A stretch of 44,638 nt of DNA from contig VFZY01000025.1 of assembly GCA_016870915.1 (NCBI GenBank), positions 1 to 44,638 on the forward strand, read 5' to 3'. This DNA comes from Acidobacteriota bacterium (GTDB lineage: Bacteria > Acidobacteriota > Terriglobia > Bryobacterales > Bryobacteraceae). Below, piece after piece: positions 26,866-36,978 of the stretch; positions within the stretch are counted from its first letter, which is position 1; the number at the start of each line of letters is the position of its first letter. The position numbers and the translations under genes were made by a program. The notes beneath the pieces are model-generated. The model searched no databases. It saw nothing but the letters and a program-made list of their open reading frames with translations, and was not told the DNA's origin.

Positions 26866-29800
26866 CGCGATGCCCTCGGCTTCAGTTCCCGCCACGCCCC
26901 CAGCATCGGAAAATAGAGTCCGGCGCGGGCAGGCCGAGGGTCGAACCCGGCCACCAGCGCCAGATACCGCTCCAACTGCTCCCGGTACCGTTCCAGCTCG
27001 TTATCCAGAAATGCATCCCGGCCGCCACCCTCATGCGTGCTGGTCTTGAAATCCACCACCCAGCGCACTCGCGACCCGGCTCGATTCTCCACAAACGTCC
27101 GGTCCACCACCGCCTGCCGCAGTGCCCCGTCCACCACTCCCGTGATCGCAAACTCGCTCCGGGCATCCTCGTGATCGCCCAGTATCCAGCGCCCGCGCCG
27201 GTCCCGCACCGTGTTCAGCACCGCATGGATCGCGCGCTCCGCCGCCGCGTCCAGATCGTCCGCCGGGACACCCCGGCCGGCCAGCGACCGCCGCACCCAC
27301 TCCCGCCGCTCCTGAACACGGGCCTCGGTCCAACGCCGCAGCCCGGTCCGGCCGATGGAGTCCAGCCACTCATGCACCACCAGTCCCGTGACCCGCTGAG
27401 TTTCACCGGCCCAGTGGAAGGAGATCGGCTCGGCCGGCAGGACGCCGCCGGGCCCGGGGATCTCGACATCGCCCGGCGGCGCTGGAGGAACAAACCCGAA
27501 AGGCAACCGCCAGAGGGGCCGCGCCAGCGTCCGAACCAGCCGGGGCGCGCCAGGGGACCCCATCGTTGCCTCCAGCAGTTCAAGCCCCGGCTTCAGCGCC
27601 TTGAGACTGGTGCGCGCCCGGGCTCCCTGCCCCGTCCAAGCCACCCAGTGCAAACGCCGCCGCGCCCTTGTGGCCGCCACGTAGAGCAATCGCAGGTGCT
27701 CGTTGTCCTCCTTCCGGCGTTCCAGCCGGGCAATGTAGCTGTAGAGATCGTCGGTGGTTCCGGTGGCGCCTTTGGCCGCCATCAGGAACACTTCCCGGCT
27801 GCCGGCCAGTGCCGTCGTCCAGGTCAGCAGGCGCGAATCGTCCAGGCGCTGTGGGCGGTCCAGCCCGGGCACGATCACCGTGTCGAACTCCAGCCCCTTG
27901 GCCTTGTGGATGGTCATCACCTGCACCGCGCCGTCGGCCAGAGCGTCGGGCGTGGCAAACAGCTCCGCGCACCGCGCCTCCAACACCGCGAAGTCGGCCA
28001 GATCGCCCCCTTCGTCCAACTCATCCAGCAGATCCAGAAAGCGGCCCGCGTCCGTCAAATCCGTGTCCCCGGCCAGACAGGCGGGACCTCCCAGCGTCAC
28101 CCAGGCCGCTTCCACCAGATCGCGCAACCGCCGCCGGCCCCGTTGCCCGATCGCGGCCTCCAGCGTATCCCGCACCACGGCCGCACGTCCATCCGCCCCC
28201 GTCAGCGCCTGCCGCACCGTCACCCCGGGCCCGCCCGCGGCAAGACGCTCAAGCGCCCCCAGCGTCAATGCGCACCACGGCGCGCGCAGCACGGCAAACC
28301 AGCTTGCGCGATCGGCCGGATTCAGAATGGCCCGTGTGAGCGCCGCCAGATCGTTCACCACCGCCCGTCGCGACAGTTCGTCGATCTCCACCGCCCGGAA
28401 CCGGATGCCGCGCTTCCGAAGCTCGGCCAGAATGGCAGGCAGATGCGACCGCGCCTCCACCAGGATGGCCACCGTGCCGCTGACGCTCGCCCCGGCCACC
28501 AGATCGGCCACCACCACCGCCTCCGCGCGGTCATCCCTCTCACCGGTGGGAACCGCATGGAACCAGACACCCGAATCCCGCTCCTCCTCCCGCACGGCGG
28601 CCGACGGGGTATACGTCACGGCGCCGGTCACCACATCAGGCTCCTGCGGGAAGATCCCGCCGAACGTCTGATTCACCCAGTCCACCACGGCCGGCCGGGA
28701 GCGGAAGTTCGCCGAGAGCGACAACTTCTCCAGCGTGATACCGCCCACGCCGTTCTCCTGGGCATCCAGGTAAAGGCCCACCTGCGCCTCGCGGAAGCGG
28801 TAGATCGATTGCATCGGGTCGCCCACCAGGAACAGTGTGCGGCCTTCGCCGGGCTCCCAGGTGGCCGTGAGGCGCCGGACAAGCTCCACCTGCGGCAGCG
28901 ACGTGTCCTGGAACTCGTCGATCAGCAGATGCTCAACGCGATGCCCCAGCGCGAGCGAGAGGTCGGTCGGATGATCCCGCGTGCCCAGCGCGCGCAGCGC
29001 CGCGGCCGTGATCTCGGCGAAATCGACGTGGCCCGCCGCCGGGAACGCCGCGCCCAGCTCCGCCGCCGCGTGCCGCAGGATATCGAACAACGCCTGCAGA
29101 ATCCGCCACTGTGGCTCCGAGAGCCGCGCGGGCGGCAACCGGCGCACTTCATCCAGCGCCGCCCGCAGCGCTTCGCGCGGATAAAGCTGCGAAAGCAGTC
29201 CGCTCAGACGATCCTTCATCGTCCTGGCCGAAGGCGGAAATCCCGTGTTCTTCGTGATGTTCGAGCGCCAGGAACCGCCCTGCACCAGCAGCAGTTCAGC
29301 CACGCCGCACCACGCCGGCAGATCCTCGGCGGCCGATCCCGGCAGCGCCTCCAGGCGAAGGCAGCGAACCAGATCCCGTTCGGGCTGCTCATCCACCAGA
29401 TTCGCGGCCGCAAACCGGGCCAGCGTCACCAGCTCCGCCGCATGCTCCGTCGGAACCGCGCGCCGAAGCTGCGCGAGCTTGCCGCGAATCAACTCCTCCA
29501 GCCCGCTTTCCAGAGCGGCCCGGATTTGCTCCCGGGCCGTGGAACCGCCCAGCAGCGGAAGCCCCAGCAGCGGCAACCATTGATCGCGCCGCTCCAGCAT
29601 CTCCGCCAGCAGCCGCTCCGTCATCGCCAGATTGTTGTCCTGATGCAGCAGCAGCGCCGCCACCGCGGCGGCCAGCGTTCCCTCGCCGTCGAGATAGCGA
29701 ATGGTGTTCCGCGCCGCCTCCCGGTACTGCTCATCCGGCCGCTCGGTCACCGCCAGACCCGCGCCCAGTCGCGCCAGCCACGGCATGCGCTGCACCAGGC

Positions 29801-30188
29801 TGTAGCACAGCGCATCAATGGTCTCAATCCGCATCCGGTTCGGGTGTTGAGCAAGCTGCCAGCCAAGCATCTGATCCTGCAGCAGCGCCTGCCGCGCCGC
29901 GCGCCACGTGGTCTCCTGGTGCGGATTCACCGGCGCTTCGCCCTGCGCCGATTCCAGCGCGGCCAACACGCGCTCCCTCATCTCCGCCGCCGCCTTCCGC
30001 GTGAACGTGATCGCCACCACGCACTCCGGCTCCGCCACCCGCGCCAGCAAGGTCAGATAACGCTGGATCAGCAGCTCCGTCTTGCCTGACCCGGCCGGAG
30101 CCTGCACAATGAACGACGCGCTGGCATCCAGCGCGCGCGCACGGTCCGCGGCATCGGGCGGCGGCACGGGCGCCAGCAGCGGGATCAT
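26862..30188 (-). CDS. AddA-like UvrD-family helicase-nuclease
   Basis: 1108 aa. Walker A is QAPAGSGKTELLIQRYL (GSGKT 33-37), then VAITFTRKAAAEMRERV (motif Ia), LIDEFQDTSLPQ (Walker B), LVGDPMQSIYRFR (motif III), MTIHKAKGLEFDTVIVPGL (motif V) and RLLYVAATRARRRLHW (motif VI). The C-terminus has VDGALRQAVVDR and RWVVDFKTST (D1046, K1048), a RecB-type PD-(D/E)XK nuclease. It would unwind and trim double-strand breaks with the AddB-like protein, whose stop it overlaps (ATGA). Length fits AddA or RecB without extra domains. Confidence 0.92.
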   Translation of the reverse strand: MIPLLAPVPPPDAADRARALDASASFIVQAPAGSGKTELLIQRYLTLLARVAEPECVVAITFTRKAAAEMRERVLAALESAQGEAPVNPHQETTWRAARQALLQDQMLGWQLAQHPNRMRIETIDALCYSLVQRMPWLARLGAGLAVTERPDEQYREAARNTIRYLDGEGTLAAAVAALLLHQDNNLAMTERLLAEMLERRDQWLPLLGLPLLGGSTAREQIRAALESGLEELIRGKLAQLRRAVPTEHAAELVTLARFAAANLVDEQPERDLVRCLRLEALPGSAAEDLPAWCGVAELLLVQGGSWRSNITKNTGFPPSARTMKDRLSGLLSQLYPREALRAALDEVRRLPPARLSEPQWRILQALFDILRHAAAELGAAFPAAGHVDFAEITAAALRALGTRDHPTDLSLALGHRVEHLLIDEFQDTSLPQVELVRRLTATWEPGEGRTLFLVGDPMQSIYRFREAQVGLYLDAQENGVGGITLEKLSLSANFRSRPAVVDWVNQTFGGIFPQEPDVVTGAVTYTPSAAVREEERDSGVWFHAVPTGERDDRAEAVVVADLVAGASVSGTVAILVEARSHLPAILAELRKRGIRFRAVEIDELSRRAVVNDLAALTRAILNPADRASWFAVLRAPWCALTLGALERLAAGGPGVTVRQALTGADGRAAVVRDTLEAAIGQRGRRRLRDLVEAAWVTLGGPACLAGDTDLTDAGRFLDLLDELDEGGDLADFAVLEARCAELFATPDALADGAVQVMTIHKAKGLEFDTVIVPGLDRPQRLDDSRLLTWTTALAGSREVFLMAAKGATGTTDDLYSYIARLERRKEDNEHLRLLYVAATRARRRLHWVAWTGQGARARTSLKALKPGLELLEATMGSPGAPRLVRTLARPLWRLPFGFVPPAPPGDVEIPGPGGVLPAEPISFHWAGETQRVTGLVVHEWLDSIGRTGLRRWTEARVQERREWVRRSLAGRGVPADDLDAAAERAIHAVLNTVRDRRGRWILGDHEDARSEFAITGVVDGALRQAVVDRTFVENRAGSRVRWVVDFKTSTHEGGGRDAFLDNELERYREQLERYLALVAGFDPRPARAGLYFPMLGAWRELKPRASR

Positions 30189-32836
30189 GTCTCAGCCTCC
30201 GCGCCCTCGCCGTCAATGCGGCACAGCGCCCCCAGATGGCAGAAGCTGCAATCGTCCGGCGACCGCGGGTCCACCGGCGCATGGCCCAGGGCAAACTCGT
30301 TCGCCAGAGCTTCCAGCGTCGACCGCCAGGATGCCTTCGTCTCGGCAAATCCCGCGTCCTTCGGCGGCTTCACATCGCTCAGCAATCCCGTCTCCGAACT
30401 CAAGCCCGCAAAGCCAATCCGCTTGGCCCCCACCATCGCGAACGCCACCGCCGCCACCTCGCCATCAGCCTGCGTGCAGTAGAACGGCAATTGCGGCTCC
30501 TCCGGCCGTGAACCCAACAGCGCTTCCACGGACTTCGGGCTGCTCTTATAGTCCAGCACCACCAGACGGCCGTCCTCCAGCCGGTCCACCCGGTCCGCGC
30601 GCATCTCCAATTCCAGCGGCCCCACCACCGCGGTCCGCGTTACCTCCTGCTCCGCCACCTCGAATGTGCTGGGGCGATCGGCCTCCAGCCTCATCCAGTC
30701 GCTTACCAGACGCTCCAGCCTCTCCTTCTCCACATCCCGGATCCGGAGCGTAAGAGCACTGGCGTCGAGTTGCGTCTTTGCCTCCACCGCTTCGGAGATT
30801 GCCCGCTGAACGATCTCAGTCAAGTCCGCTTCGCCAAGTTGCTTCAGCCGCGCCTGGCTGCCCACCGCCGCCCACACCTTGTGCAGCACGGAATGCATCA
30901 GCACTCCCTTGTCGCGCGGGCTCAGCCCCAACTCCGGTGACTCGATCTCCCGCGCCCCCAGCCGGAACTCGGCGAACGCGCGGAAAGGGCACGCCGATTG
31001 AAGCTGCAGAACCCGGGTCCCACCGCGCTGCAATGTCCCCGGGGCAAGCGGCGGCGCCTCCGTGTCCGGCTCCGCCTCCAGCGCCACGGTGCCTGGCCAA
31101 CTGTCATACCAGACATCCGCGGCCAGCCGCAAATTCTCCGGCCCCACGGCGGGGACCCCGGTGATCAGCGGACTGGGCGCCAGGTTGTGATCCTCCTCCG
31201 TCGAGGCATGGCTCACCACCACCACCGGCGCCGCCGCCAAAAGCCGTGCCGTCATCCGCCGCGCTTCGGCCAGCGCCACCCGCGGCGAGGACCGCGGCAT
31301 GCCCAGTTGACCCTGAACCGCAAGCGGCAGAAACGGGTTCGGCCGGGGAGCATCCGGCCATCGCCCGGCATCAAATCCCAACAGCCAAACGCCGTCCAGG
31401 CCGGGCGGCGGTGGTTCCTGCACCGGCAGGATCTGCACCGGCGCCCCTTCATCGCGCGGCTGGAACGGCCGGCGCGCCGCCAGCGCTTCCAACTGGGCCA
31501 GCGCCGCCCCGCGCGTCCAGCGGACCTCCAGCGCATCCAGCGACGCCAGATCCGCCAGCATCTCGCGCCACGCTTCCATCGCCTGATGCTCTTCGCTCTC
31601 CAGCGTCCTGTCGCCAGGCCAGCCCCACGCCTCCAGCACGCCGCTGAAAATGGCCGCCCACGCACCGGGGCCGGCCTCCTCCGGAGCAGCTTCCCAGGCA
31701 CGGCGGCTCGCGTGAATAGCCCGGTTCAACACCGCCTGTTCACGCCCGCGGCCGGCCACCGCGCGCCACGCCAACTCGTACTCCCCGCGCCGCAACCCCA
31801 GGTCGAGCAGCGCCCGCTCATCGGCCTCCTCCCCCCAGCCGGCAAGAAACGGCGACCGCAACAGACGGCTCAGCACCGGGATCGTGACCCGGGAACCCGC
31901 CGTGCGCAGCAGCAGCAAAGCGGCCTGCGTCACCGGAGCCTCACTCAGCGGTCCGCCACTGGCAATGTGAAACAGCGGCCTTCCACCCCCGCGAAGGAAC
32001 GCGTTCGGCGCGAGAATCTTCGAGAACACGTTTGCCGCCGCCGTGCGCACGCCATCCAGATCCCGGGCGACTATGCCGATGCGCGCCCGTGGATTCTCTT
32101 CCAGCCGGGCCCGGGCCCAGCGAGCCGCCGCCTGCAGTTCACCGGAAGTGGTGGGCGCGGAGGCGCGCAGACGTTCGGGCGAGGGGTGCGGCGTGAAGCG
32201 ATGCTCCCGCCACTCCCCGCCGCAGCGCCGGATCACTTCCAGCAGCCGCCGCTGTTGAGGACTGAAATCGTCGAACCCGGCCAGCCACAGGCGCGGCGCC
32301 GCAATTACCTCTTGCTCAATAGCCGCGCCCACGCGATCCGGCAGGCGCCCTTCATCCAGCCAGCCCCGCGCATGGCATCGCTTGTGAAACTCACGCGCCC
32401 AGTCCCGAAAAGCAGCCGTGTCTTCCGTGAGGCTGAATGTCGAATCCTCCACCGAGATCCTCCAGCCATGCCCCAACAGCCACGCTTCGCGCGCCTTGAG
32501 TGCGGTCCCCCGGGGATCCATCAGAAACTCGCCCTCCGGGGACGCACCGATGATCTGCTCCCACAACAGCGTGTCCTGCGCCGCGCTCAGCAGCACAGGC
32601 GAGCCGGGCGCCGCGAACCGCACGCCGCGCCACAGCCGGCCAAGCCACACCGGCCACGAAACAACCTCCGGCGATTCCCACACCACCCGCCCGCGCCCAC
32701 GTTGCCAATCGCCGTACTCCCGGCGCAGTTCCCGCGCCAGACGTTCGGTGGAGGTGACCATGGAACAGCCCTCTTCCACCGCCGCGCGCCAGTCCATGGA
32801 CGCGGTGGGAGGAGCTTCAAACAGGGAGAGTTGCAT
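30185..32836 (-). CDS. AddB-like PD-(D/E)XK nuclease of the 'probable DNA repair protein' type
   Basis: 883 aa, first gene of the operon, ATG at 32836. The N-terminal part is helicase-like without a recognisable Walker A, as in inactivated AddB-family subunits. The C-terminal nuclease has MRADRVDRLEDGRLVVLDYK (D762, K764) and cysteines in SACPFRAFAEFRLGA and CSFCHLGALC (863, 866, 872), the set that binds a 4Fe-4S cluster clamping the nuclease fold. It matches a family usually labelled probable DNA repair protein and paired with AddA-like helicases. It would give the second nuclease of a RecBCD-like complex. Confidence 0.85.
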   Translation of the reverse strand: MQLSLFEAPPTASMDWRAAVEEGCSMVTSTERLARELRREYGDWQRGRGRVVWESPEVVSWPVWLGRLWRGVRFAAPGSPVLLSAAQDTLLWEQIIGASPEGEFLMDPRGTALKAREAWLLGHGWRISVEDSTFSLTEDTAAFRDWAREFHKRCHARGWLDEGRLPDRVGAAIEQEVIAAPRLWLAGFDDFSPQQRRLLEVIRRCGGEWREHRFTPHPSPERLRASAPTTSGELQAAARWARARLEENPRARIGIVARDLDGVRTAAANVFSKILAPNAFLRGGGRPLFHIASGGPLSEAPVTQAALLLLRTAGSRVTIPVLSRLLRSPFLAGWGEEADERALLDLGLRRGEYELAWRAVAGRGREQAVLNRAIHASRRAWEAAPEEAGPGAWAAIFSGVLEAWGWPGDRTLESEEHQAMEAWREMLADLASLDALEVRWTRGAALAQLEALAARRPFQPRDEGAPVQILPVQEPPPPGLDGVWLLGFDAGRWPDAPRPNPFLPLAVQGQLGMPRSSPRVALAEARRMTARLLAAAPVVVVSHASTEEDHNLAPSPLITGVPAVGPENLRLAADVWYDSWPGTVALEAEPDTEAPPLAPGTLQRGGTRVLQLQSACPFRAFAEFRLGAREIESPELGLSPRDKGVLMHSVLHKVWAAVGSQARLKQLGEADLTEIVQRAISEAVEAKTQLDASALTLRIRDVEKERLERLVSDWMRLEADRPSTFEVAEQEVTRTAVVGPLELEMRADRVDRLEDGRLVVLDYKSSPKSVEALLGSRPEEPQLPFYCTQADGEVAAVAFAMVGAKRIGFAGLSSETGLLSDVKPPKDAGFAETKASWRSTLEALANEFALGHAPVDPRSPDDCSFCHLGALCRIDGEGAEAET

Positions 32837-32915
32837 GCGCCAGGCTGACTAGCCATGGTACCAATCGGCACGCAGCCGGTTGGCTGGTGTTACACAGGCC
32901 CGCGTAGCGCAAGGT

Positions 32916-34802
32916 TTACGCAGGCTTGCGCGCGGACCGCAGAAAGGCCAGAAACTCCGCCGTGTCGCGCGTCAGGCTCGGGAAACTCGCCACCACCTTT
33001 TCGTCCGCGTCGACAATCGCGTAGAAGGGTATGGCCACGGTGGCAAACTTGGTTTCCTGCAGCTTTTGATTCGCTTCGGAGACACCCTCGCTGCCATCGG
33101 TGTACAACTCCACCAGCACGAACTCCCTCAGTGCGGCGGACACCTCCGGACGGGGGAACATATTACTCTTCATCCACTTGCAGTTCGTGCAGGTGTAGCC
33201 GGTGAAGTTGACGAACACCAGCTTGTTCTCGGCGCGCGCCTTCGCCAGCGCTTCCTGATACTGGTCCTTCAACCACGGCAGCTTGCCTTCGCCCGCGCCG
33301 CCCGAACCCAACCCCGCACCCTCCTGAGCCGCCGGAACGTAAGCATCCAGCTCACCCAAACGCCCGCCGAACATGCCCGGCAGCAGGCTCAGGGCGAACG
33401 CCAGAAACGCCATGCCGGCCACCAGCCGACCCGTTTTCAGCGGTTCCTCCGGCTTGATCCCTTCCATGCGAAGGAACCCCAGAAGATACAGCCCCGGCAG
33501 CGCGAACAGCACCACCCACGCGGCCAGGAACCGATCCCGCGTCAGCACATTCCAATGCATCACCTGGTCGACATTGGAGAAGTACTTGAGCGCCGCCGCC
33601 AGAATCACGAATCCCAGCACCGTCTTCACGCGCATCATCCAGCCCCCGCTGCGCGGCATCTTCTTCAATGCCCCCGGAAACAGCGCCAGCAGGAAGAACG
33701 GCAGCGCCAGCCCGCTGGCAAACGTCGCCATCCCCAGCACCGGCTGCAGCTTGTCGCCCTGCACCGAAGCCGCGAGCAGCGTGCCCATGAACGGACCCAC
33801 GCAGGCGAATGAGGTGAGTGAAAACGTCAAACCCATCAGCAGGCTCCCCATCACACCGCCCTGCCCCGAAGCCGAGTTCATCCGCGTCAGCAGACCCGAT
33901 GGCAGCGTGATCTCAAACGCCCCCAACATGCTGGCCGCAAACACCAGAAACACCACCGTGATGAACGCGTTCACCCACACATTCGACCCCAGCTGCACCA
34001 CGCCAAACGGCCCCACCGCCGCCGTCGTCGCCAAACCGATCCCCGTGAACAAGACCACAATCCCCATACAAAACACCAGCGCCTGCATCACCGCGCGCCC
34101 GCCCCGGTCCCCACCTTGGTTCAGGAAATAGGACATCGTAATCGGAATCATCGGAAAAACACACGGCGTGAAGATAGCCGCCAGGCCAAATCCAAACGCA
34201 AGCAGCAGGAACGAGCCAAGATCCTGCTTCGCCGGCGCGGCTGGTATCGGCGCCGGCGTGGACCCGGCGGCCGGCCCCGAATCCGGCACCAGCCTGTAGC
34301 CATCCGGAATCGCGATCACCGCCGCCGGAGCCCCCGCGCCGATGCTGAGCGAAGCGTTCAGCGTCTTCCGGCGGGGCGGCAGGCACTGCTTGTCCGTGCA
34401 CGCCTGGAAGCGCACACCGGCGGTCAACTCCACAGGGCCCCCCGCGCCAGGCGCAATCGCCAGCTCAGCCAGAAAAACAGTCTTGCCCTCGAATGTTTCG
34501 GTCTCCGTTTGAAAGTTCGGGTCCAGCTTGCGCACCGGCGCCGGCTGGTGGATCTTCACGGAAGCGATGGCCGGCGAGGGCTCAAACCGAATGGTCGTTG
34601 CGATGGGCGGCTTGGGCGTCGTCATCGAGTAGAGATGCCACGGAGCGTCCGCTTCCGCCGTCAGGCGCACCAGCACAACGGACCCTGGCGCCGCCGCGCC
34701 CGGGGCTTCGATCGACCAGCGCACCGGGTCAAGCCGCTGGCCGCACAGAGCCGCGGCCGCCGCCAGCGCCGCGAAAAGCATTCGGATCAGTTGGGTGGAC
34801 AC
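32916..34802 (-). CDS. dsbD: thiol:disulfide interchange protein DsbD
   Basis: 628 aa from a GTG at 34802 with GAGG upstream; an ATG seven codons in is possible. A signal peptide is followed by the periplasmic alpha domain (about 25-180) with CTDKQCLPP. Eight membrane helices come next (about 195-480), with Cys in FTPCVFP and in FACVGPFMG. The thioredoxin-like gamma domain carries CTNC (538, 541). All three Cys pairs are present, so it can pass electrons from cytosolic thioredoxin to periplasmic proteins. It sits 27 bases after plsX. It may serve cytochrome maturation for the CxxCH protein further downstream. Confidence 0.93.
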   Translation of the reverse strand: MSTQLIRMLFAALAAAAALCGQRLDPVRWSIEAPGAAAPGSVVLVRLTAEADAPWHLYSMTTPKPPIATTIRFEPSPAIASVKIHQPAPVRKLDPNFQTETETFEGKTVFLAELAIAPGAGGPVELTAGVRFQACTDKQCLPPRRKTLNASLSIGAGAPAAVIAIPDGYRLVPDSGPAAGSTPAPIPAAPAKQDLGSFLLLAFGFGLAAIFTPCVFPMIPITMSYFLNQGGDRGGRAVMQALVFCMGIVVLFTGIGLATTAAVGPFGVVQLGSNVWVNAFITVVFLVFAASMLGAFEITLPSGLLTRMNSASGQGGVMGSLLMGLTFSLTSFACVGPFMGTLLAASVQGDKLQPVLGMATFASGLALPFFLLALFPGALKKMPRSGGWMMRVKTVLGFVILAAALKYFSNVDQVMHWNVLTRDRFLAAWVVLFALPGLYLLGFLRMEGIKPEEPLKTGRLVAGMAFLAFALSLLPGMFGGRLGELDAYVPAAQEGAGLGSGGAGEGKLPWLKDQYQEALAKARAENKLVFVNFTGYTCTNCKWMKSNMFPRPEVSAALREFVLVELYTDGSEGVSEANQKLQETKFATVAIPFYAIVDADEKVVASFPSLTRDTAEFLAFLRSARKPA

Positions 34803-34829
34803 CGGGTTCAGCCTCGCTCAGCTCGCTGG

Positions 34830-35948
34830 TCAGGAGCCCGATCTGATGGCGCCGCCGGACGACCACGAGTGCAGTTCGTCCTCAATGCGCCGGTTCACCT
34901 GGCCGCCCGCATACTCCGCCGCCACGCGAATGGCGTTCTTGATGGCGTTGGCGTTCGAGCGCCCATGGCAGATGATACTCACGCCTTTCACCCCAAGCAG
35001 CGGCGCCCCGCCGAACTCCGAGTAATCGACGCGCTTCTTGAAATCCGTAAACGCGTTGCGGGCCAGCACATAACCCAGCTTCCGCGTGATCGTGGCCTCC
35101 AGGGACTCCTTCTGGAGATGCTTCACCACATCCACCAGCCCCTCACTCACCTTCAACGCCACGTTCCCAATGAAGCCGTCGCAGACGATCACGTCCGCGT
35201 GGCCCGAGAACAGATCGCGGCCTTCCACATTGCCGATAAAGTTGATCGGAAGCGACTTGAGCAGCGGCGTCGCCGCCTTCGTCAATTCATTCCCCTTGTG
35301 CTCTTCCTCGCCTATCGAAAGCAACCCCACCCGCGGATTCGCATTGTGAAAAATGGACTTCGAATAGATGGACCCCATCACGGCAAACTGGGCCAGCATC
35401 CCGGCCGAGGAGTCGACATTGGCGCCCACATCCACCATCACCGTCGGCTTGCCCTTCACCGTCGGAAACACCGAGGCGAGCGCCGGACGTTCGACACCCT
35501 TCACCATGCCCTGAACCAGCTTCGCGGTGGCCATGCACGCCCCCGTGTTCCCGGCCGAAACCATGCCGGCCGCCGCGCCGTCGCGAACCAGCCGGCAGGC
35601 AACCCGCAGCGAACTGTCGCGCTTGGTGCGCATCGCCTTTGCCGCGCTGTCCTCCATCGTGATCACTTCGCTGGCGTGGTGTACCTCAATGGGCAGATCC
35701 CCGGGGCCGCCATGGGCCGCAAGTTCCGCGCTCACCGCGTCCTCGCGCCCCACCAGGATCACGCGGACGCCAAGAGTTCGCGCGGCGCGCAGCGCGCCTT
35801 CCACTTCGGCTTTCGGTGCATGGTCCCCTCCCATCGCATCCACGGCGATAGTCACCGTCGAGCGGGGGGGGACGGCGCCGTTACCCTTCGGAGAAAGCAG
35901 ACGGCGCAGGGGAGAATGGCTGGACCTTTCCCGATCCCTGGAAAGCAT
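34830..35948 (-). CDS. plsX: phosphate acyltransferase PlsX
   Basis: 372 aa if begun at ATG 35948, or 341 aa from GTG 35855 ([17 protein letters not shown]), which fits the usual family length better. The 31 extra residues are low in conservation, and a run of eight C lies just before the GTG. Neither start has a clear ribosome site. Motifs include [29 protein letters not shown] and [11 protein letters not shown]. It makes acyl-phosphate from acyl-ACP at the membrane to begin phospholipid synthesis. It follows rpmF, a very common arrangement, and precedes dsbD. fabH or fabD do not follow here. Confidence 0.92.
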   Translation of the reverse strand: MLSRDRERSSHSPLRRLLSPKGNGAVPPRSTVTIAVDAMGGDHAPKAEVEGALRAARTLGVRVILVGREDAVSAELAAHGGPGDLPIEVHHASEVITMEDSAAKAMRTKRDSSLRVACRLVRDGAAAGMVSAGNTGACMATAKLVQGMVKGVERPALASVFPTVKGKPTVMVDVGANVDSSAGMLAQFAVMGSIYSKSIFHNANPRVGLLSIGEEEHKGNELTKAATPLLKSLPINFIGNVEGRDLFSGHADVIVCDGFIGNVALKVSEGLVDVVKHLQKESLEATITRKLGYVLARNAFTDFKKRVDYSEFGGAPLLGVKGVSIICHGRSNANAIKNAIRVAAEYAGGQVNRRIEDELHSWSSGGAIRSGS

Positions 35949-35970
35949 GTAAGCGTGTGACGGCGGCCGT

Positions 35971-36153
35971 CTACTCCGCGGCCACTTCGATCACGTCGCG
36001 GCCCTTGTACTTACCGCAGCTCGGGCAAACCCGGTGCGGCAGCTTCGGCTCTCCGCAGCTCGGGCAGTCGGTCGACGAAACCCGCTGCAGGGAATCGTGC
36101 GCCCGGCGGGTGGAAGTGCGTCTCTTCGAATGTCTCCGTTTGGGATTTGGCAT
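35971..36153 (-). CDS. rpmF: 50S ribosomal protein L32
   Basis: 60 aa: [20 protein letters not shown], then [25 protein letters not shown]. The four Cys in two CPSC motifs show the zinc-binding form of L32. It lies between yceD (44-base gap) and plsX (22-base gap), the conserved order that couples ribosome and lipid synthesis in bacteria. Confidence 0.97.
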   Translation of the reverse strand: MPNPKRRHSKRRTSTRRAHDSLQRVSSTDCPSCGEPKLPHRVCPSCGKYKGRDVIEVAAE

Positions 36154-36197
36154 CGGTCAATCCTATCCTTGCATTAAAACTTGCCGGTTCTCCGGCA

Positions 36198-36716
36198 TCA
36201 TAACTTCATCCCGCGAAGCGCCGCCCAGCGGTCATTGCCGGCCGTCACGGTGCATCCGCACTCCTTCGCGTTCCGGTTCGCCCCACAGCCAGGGCAAATC
36301 CCTTTGCAGCCCTCCCGGCATAATCGCTGCATCGGCAGCGCCAGAAGCACCTGCTCACGCACTACATCCGCCAATTCGAGGCCATCCCCTTCATAGAAGG
36401 CAATCTCCACCTCGCCGCGGTCAATCTCGAACTCCTCGCCCGGCGACGTCTCCAAATCCGGGCGGTAGAACAGGTCGAACCGCTCCGCCACGCGAAACGA
36501 AGCCAAATCCAGGCACCGGTCGCAATCCGCCTCCAGCATCACCTGGTACTGCCCCTGAATCCGAATCTCTTCGGTGGCGCCCAGCAACTCCGCGACGCCC
36601 GATACCTGCAACGGCCCGCCCTGGCGCAGTTTCGCCTCAAACTCAATCTCGCCCGGAGAGTACGCAACGTCGAACCGGATTGGGCGTATCTCCATGTCTT
36701 GTAGCTTCAAGAACAC
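36198..36716 (-). CDS. YceD/DUF177 family protein
   Basis: 172 aa from a GTG at 36716, preceded by a strong GGGAGGAGG site; an ATG at 36695 begins MEIRPIRF. Family marks are LEADCDRCLDLA and a Cys-rich tail (LCREGCKGICPGCGANRNAK, then CGC) that may bind zinc. YceD is linked to 23S rRNA processing or accumulation in plants and E. coli. It heads the yceD-rpmF-plsX operon. An extended -10 promoter lies about 40 bases upstream. Confidence 0.85.
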   Translation of the reverse strand: MFLKLQDMEIRPIRFDVAYSPGEIEFEAKLRQGGPLQVSGVAELLGATEEIRIQGQYQVMLEADCDRCLDLASFRVAERFDLFYRPDLETSPGEEFEIDRGEVEIAFYEGDGLELADVVREQVLLALPMQRLCREGCKGICPGCGANRNAKECGCTVTAGNDRWAALRGMKL

Positions 36717-36753
36717 GCACACCTCCTCCCGGCTCGCCGGAAGCGACAGCTTT

Positions 36754-36776
36754 AGTATAGCAGGTGGCCCCCCCCC
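36754..36776 (-). promoter_or_regulatory. extended -10 promoter with G9 tract upstream of yceD
   Basis: On the minus strand TGCTATACT (36762-36754) is a good extended -10 element. It puts the transcript start near 36747, about 30 bases before the yceD GTG. Nine G (36776-36768) sit directly in the upstream spacer. The nearest -35-like TTGCCG is about 24 bases away, too far for a normal spacer. An extended -10 can work without a -35. Confidence 0.5.
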
Positions 36777-36978
36777 ACCCGGGCGGCAAAATTCCGTGAT
36801 CCTTTTTCCCGCCGGATGCCGATCTTTATCATAAGAGCAAGGTTCTTCAGGTCCGGGTTGTTTCATTCGGCCATTTTCGAGCCTCGCTTTGGTGGTTGTC
36901 GCGATAGGGTGGTTTCACGTTCAACCGGAGCCACTCTTCGGTTTGCAGTTGAGACGTCAGGTCAGCGGAGCTTTCGCC

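Noticed and set aside
26838..30089. 1083-codon plus-strand open frame opposite the AddA-like gene
   Set aside because: Its composition is typical of the complement of a GC-rich gene; the minus strand carries all helicase motifs in order.
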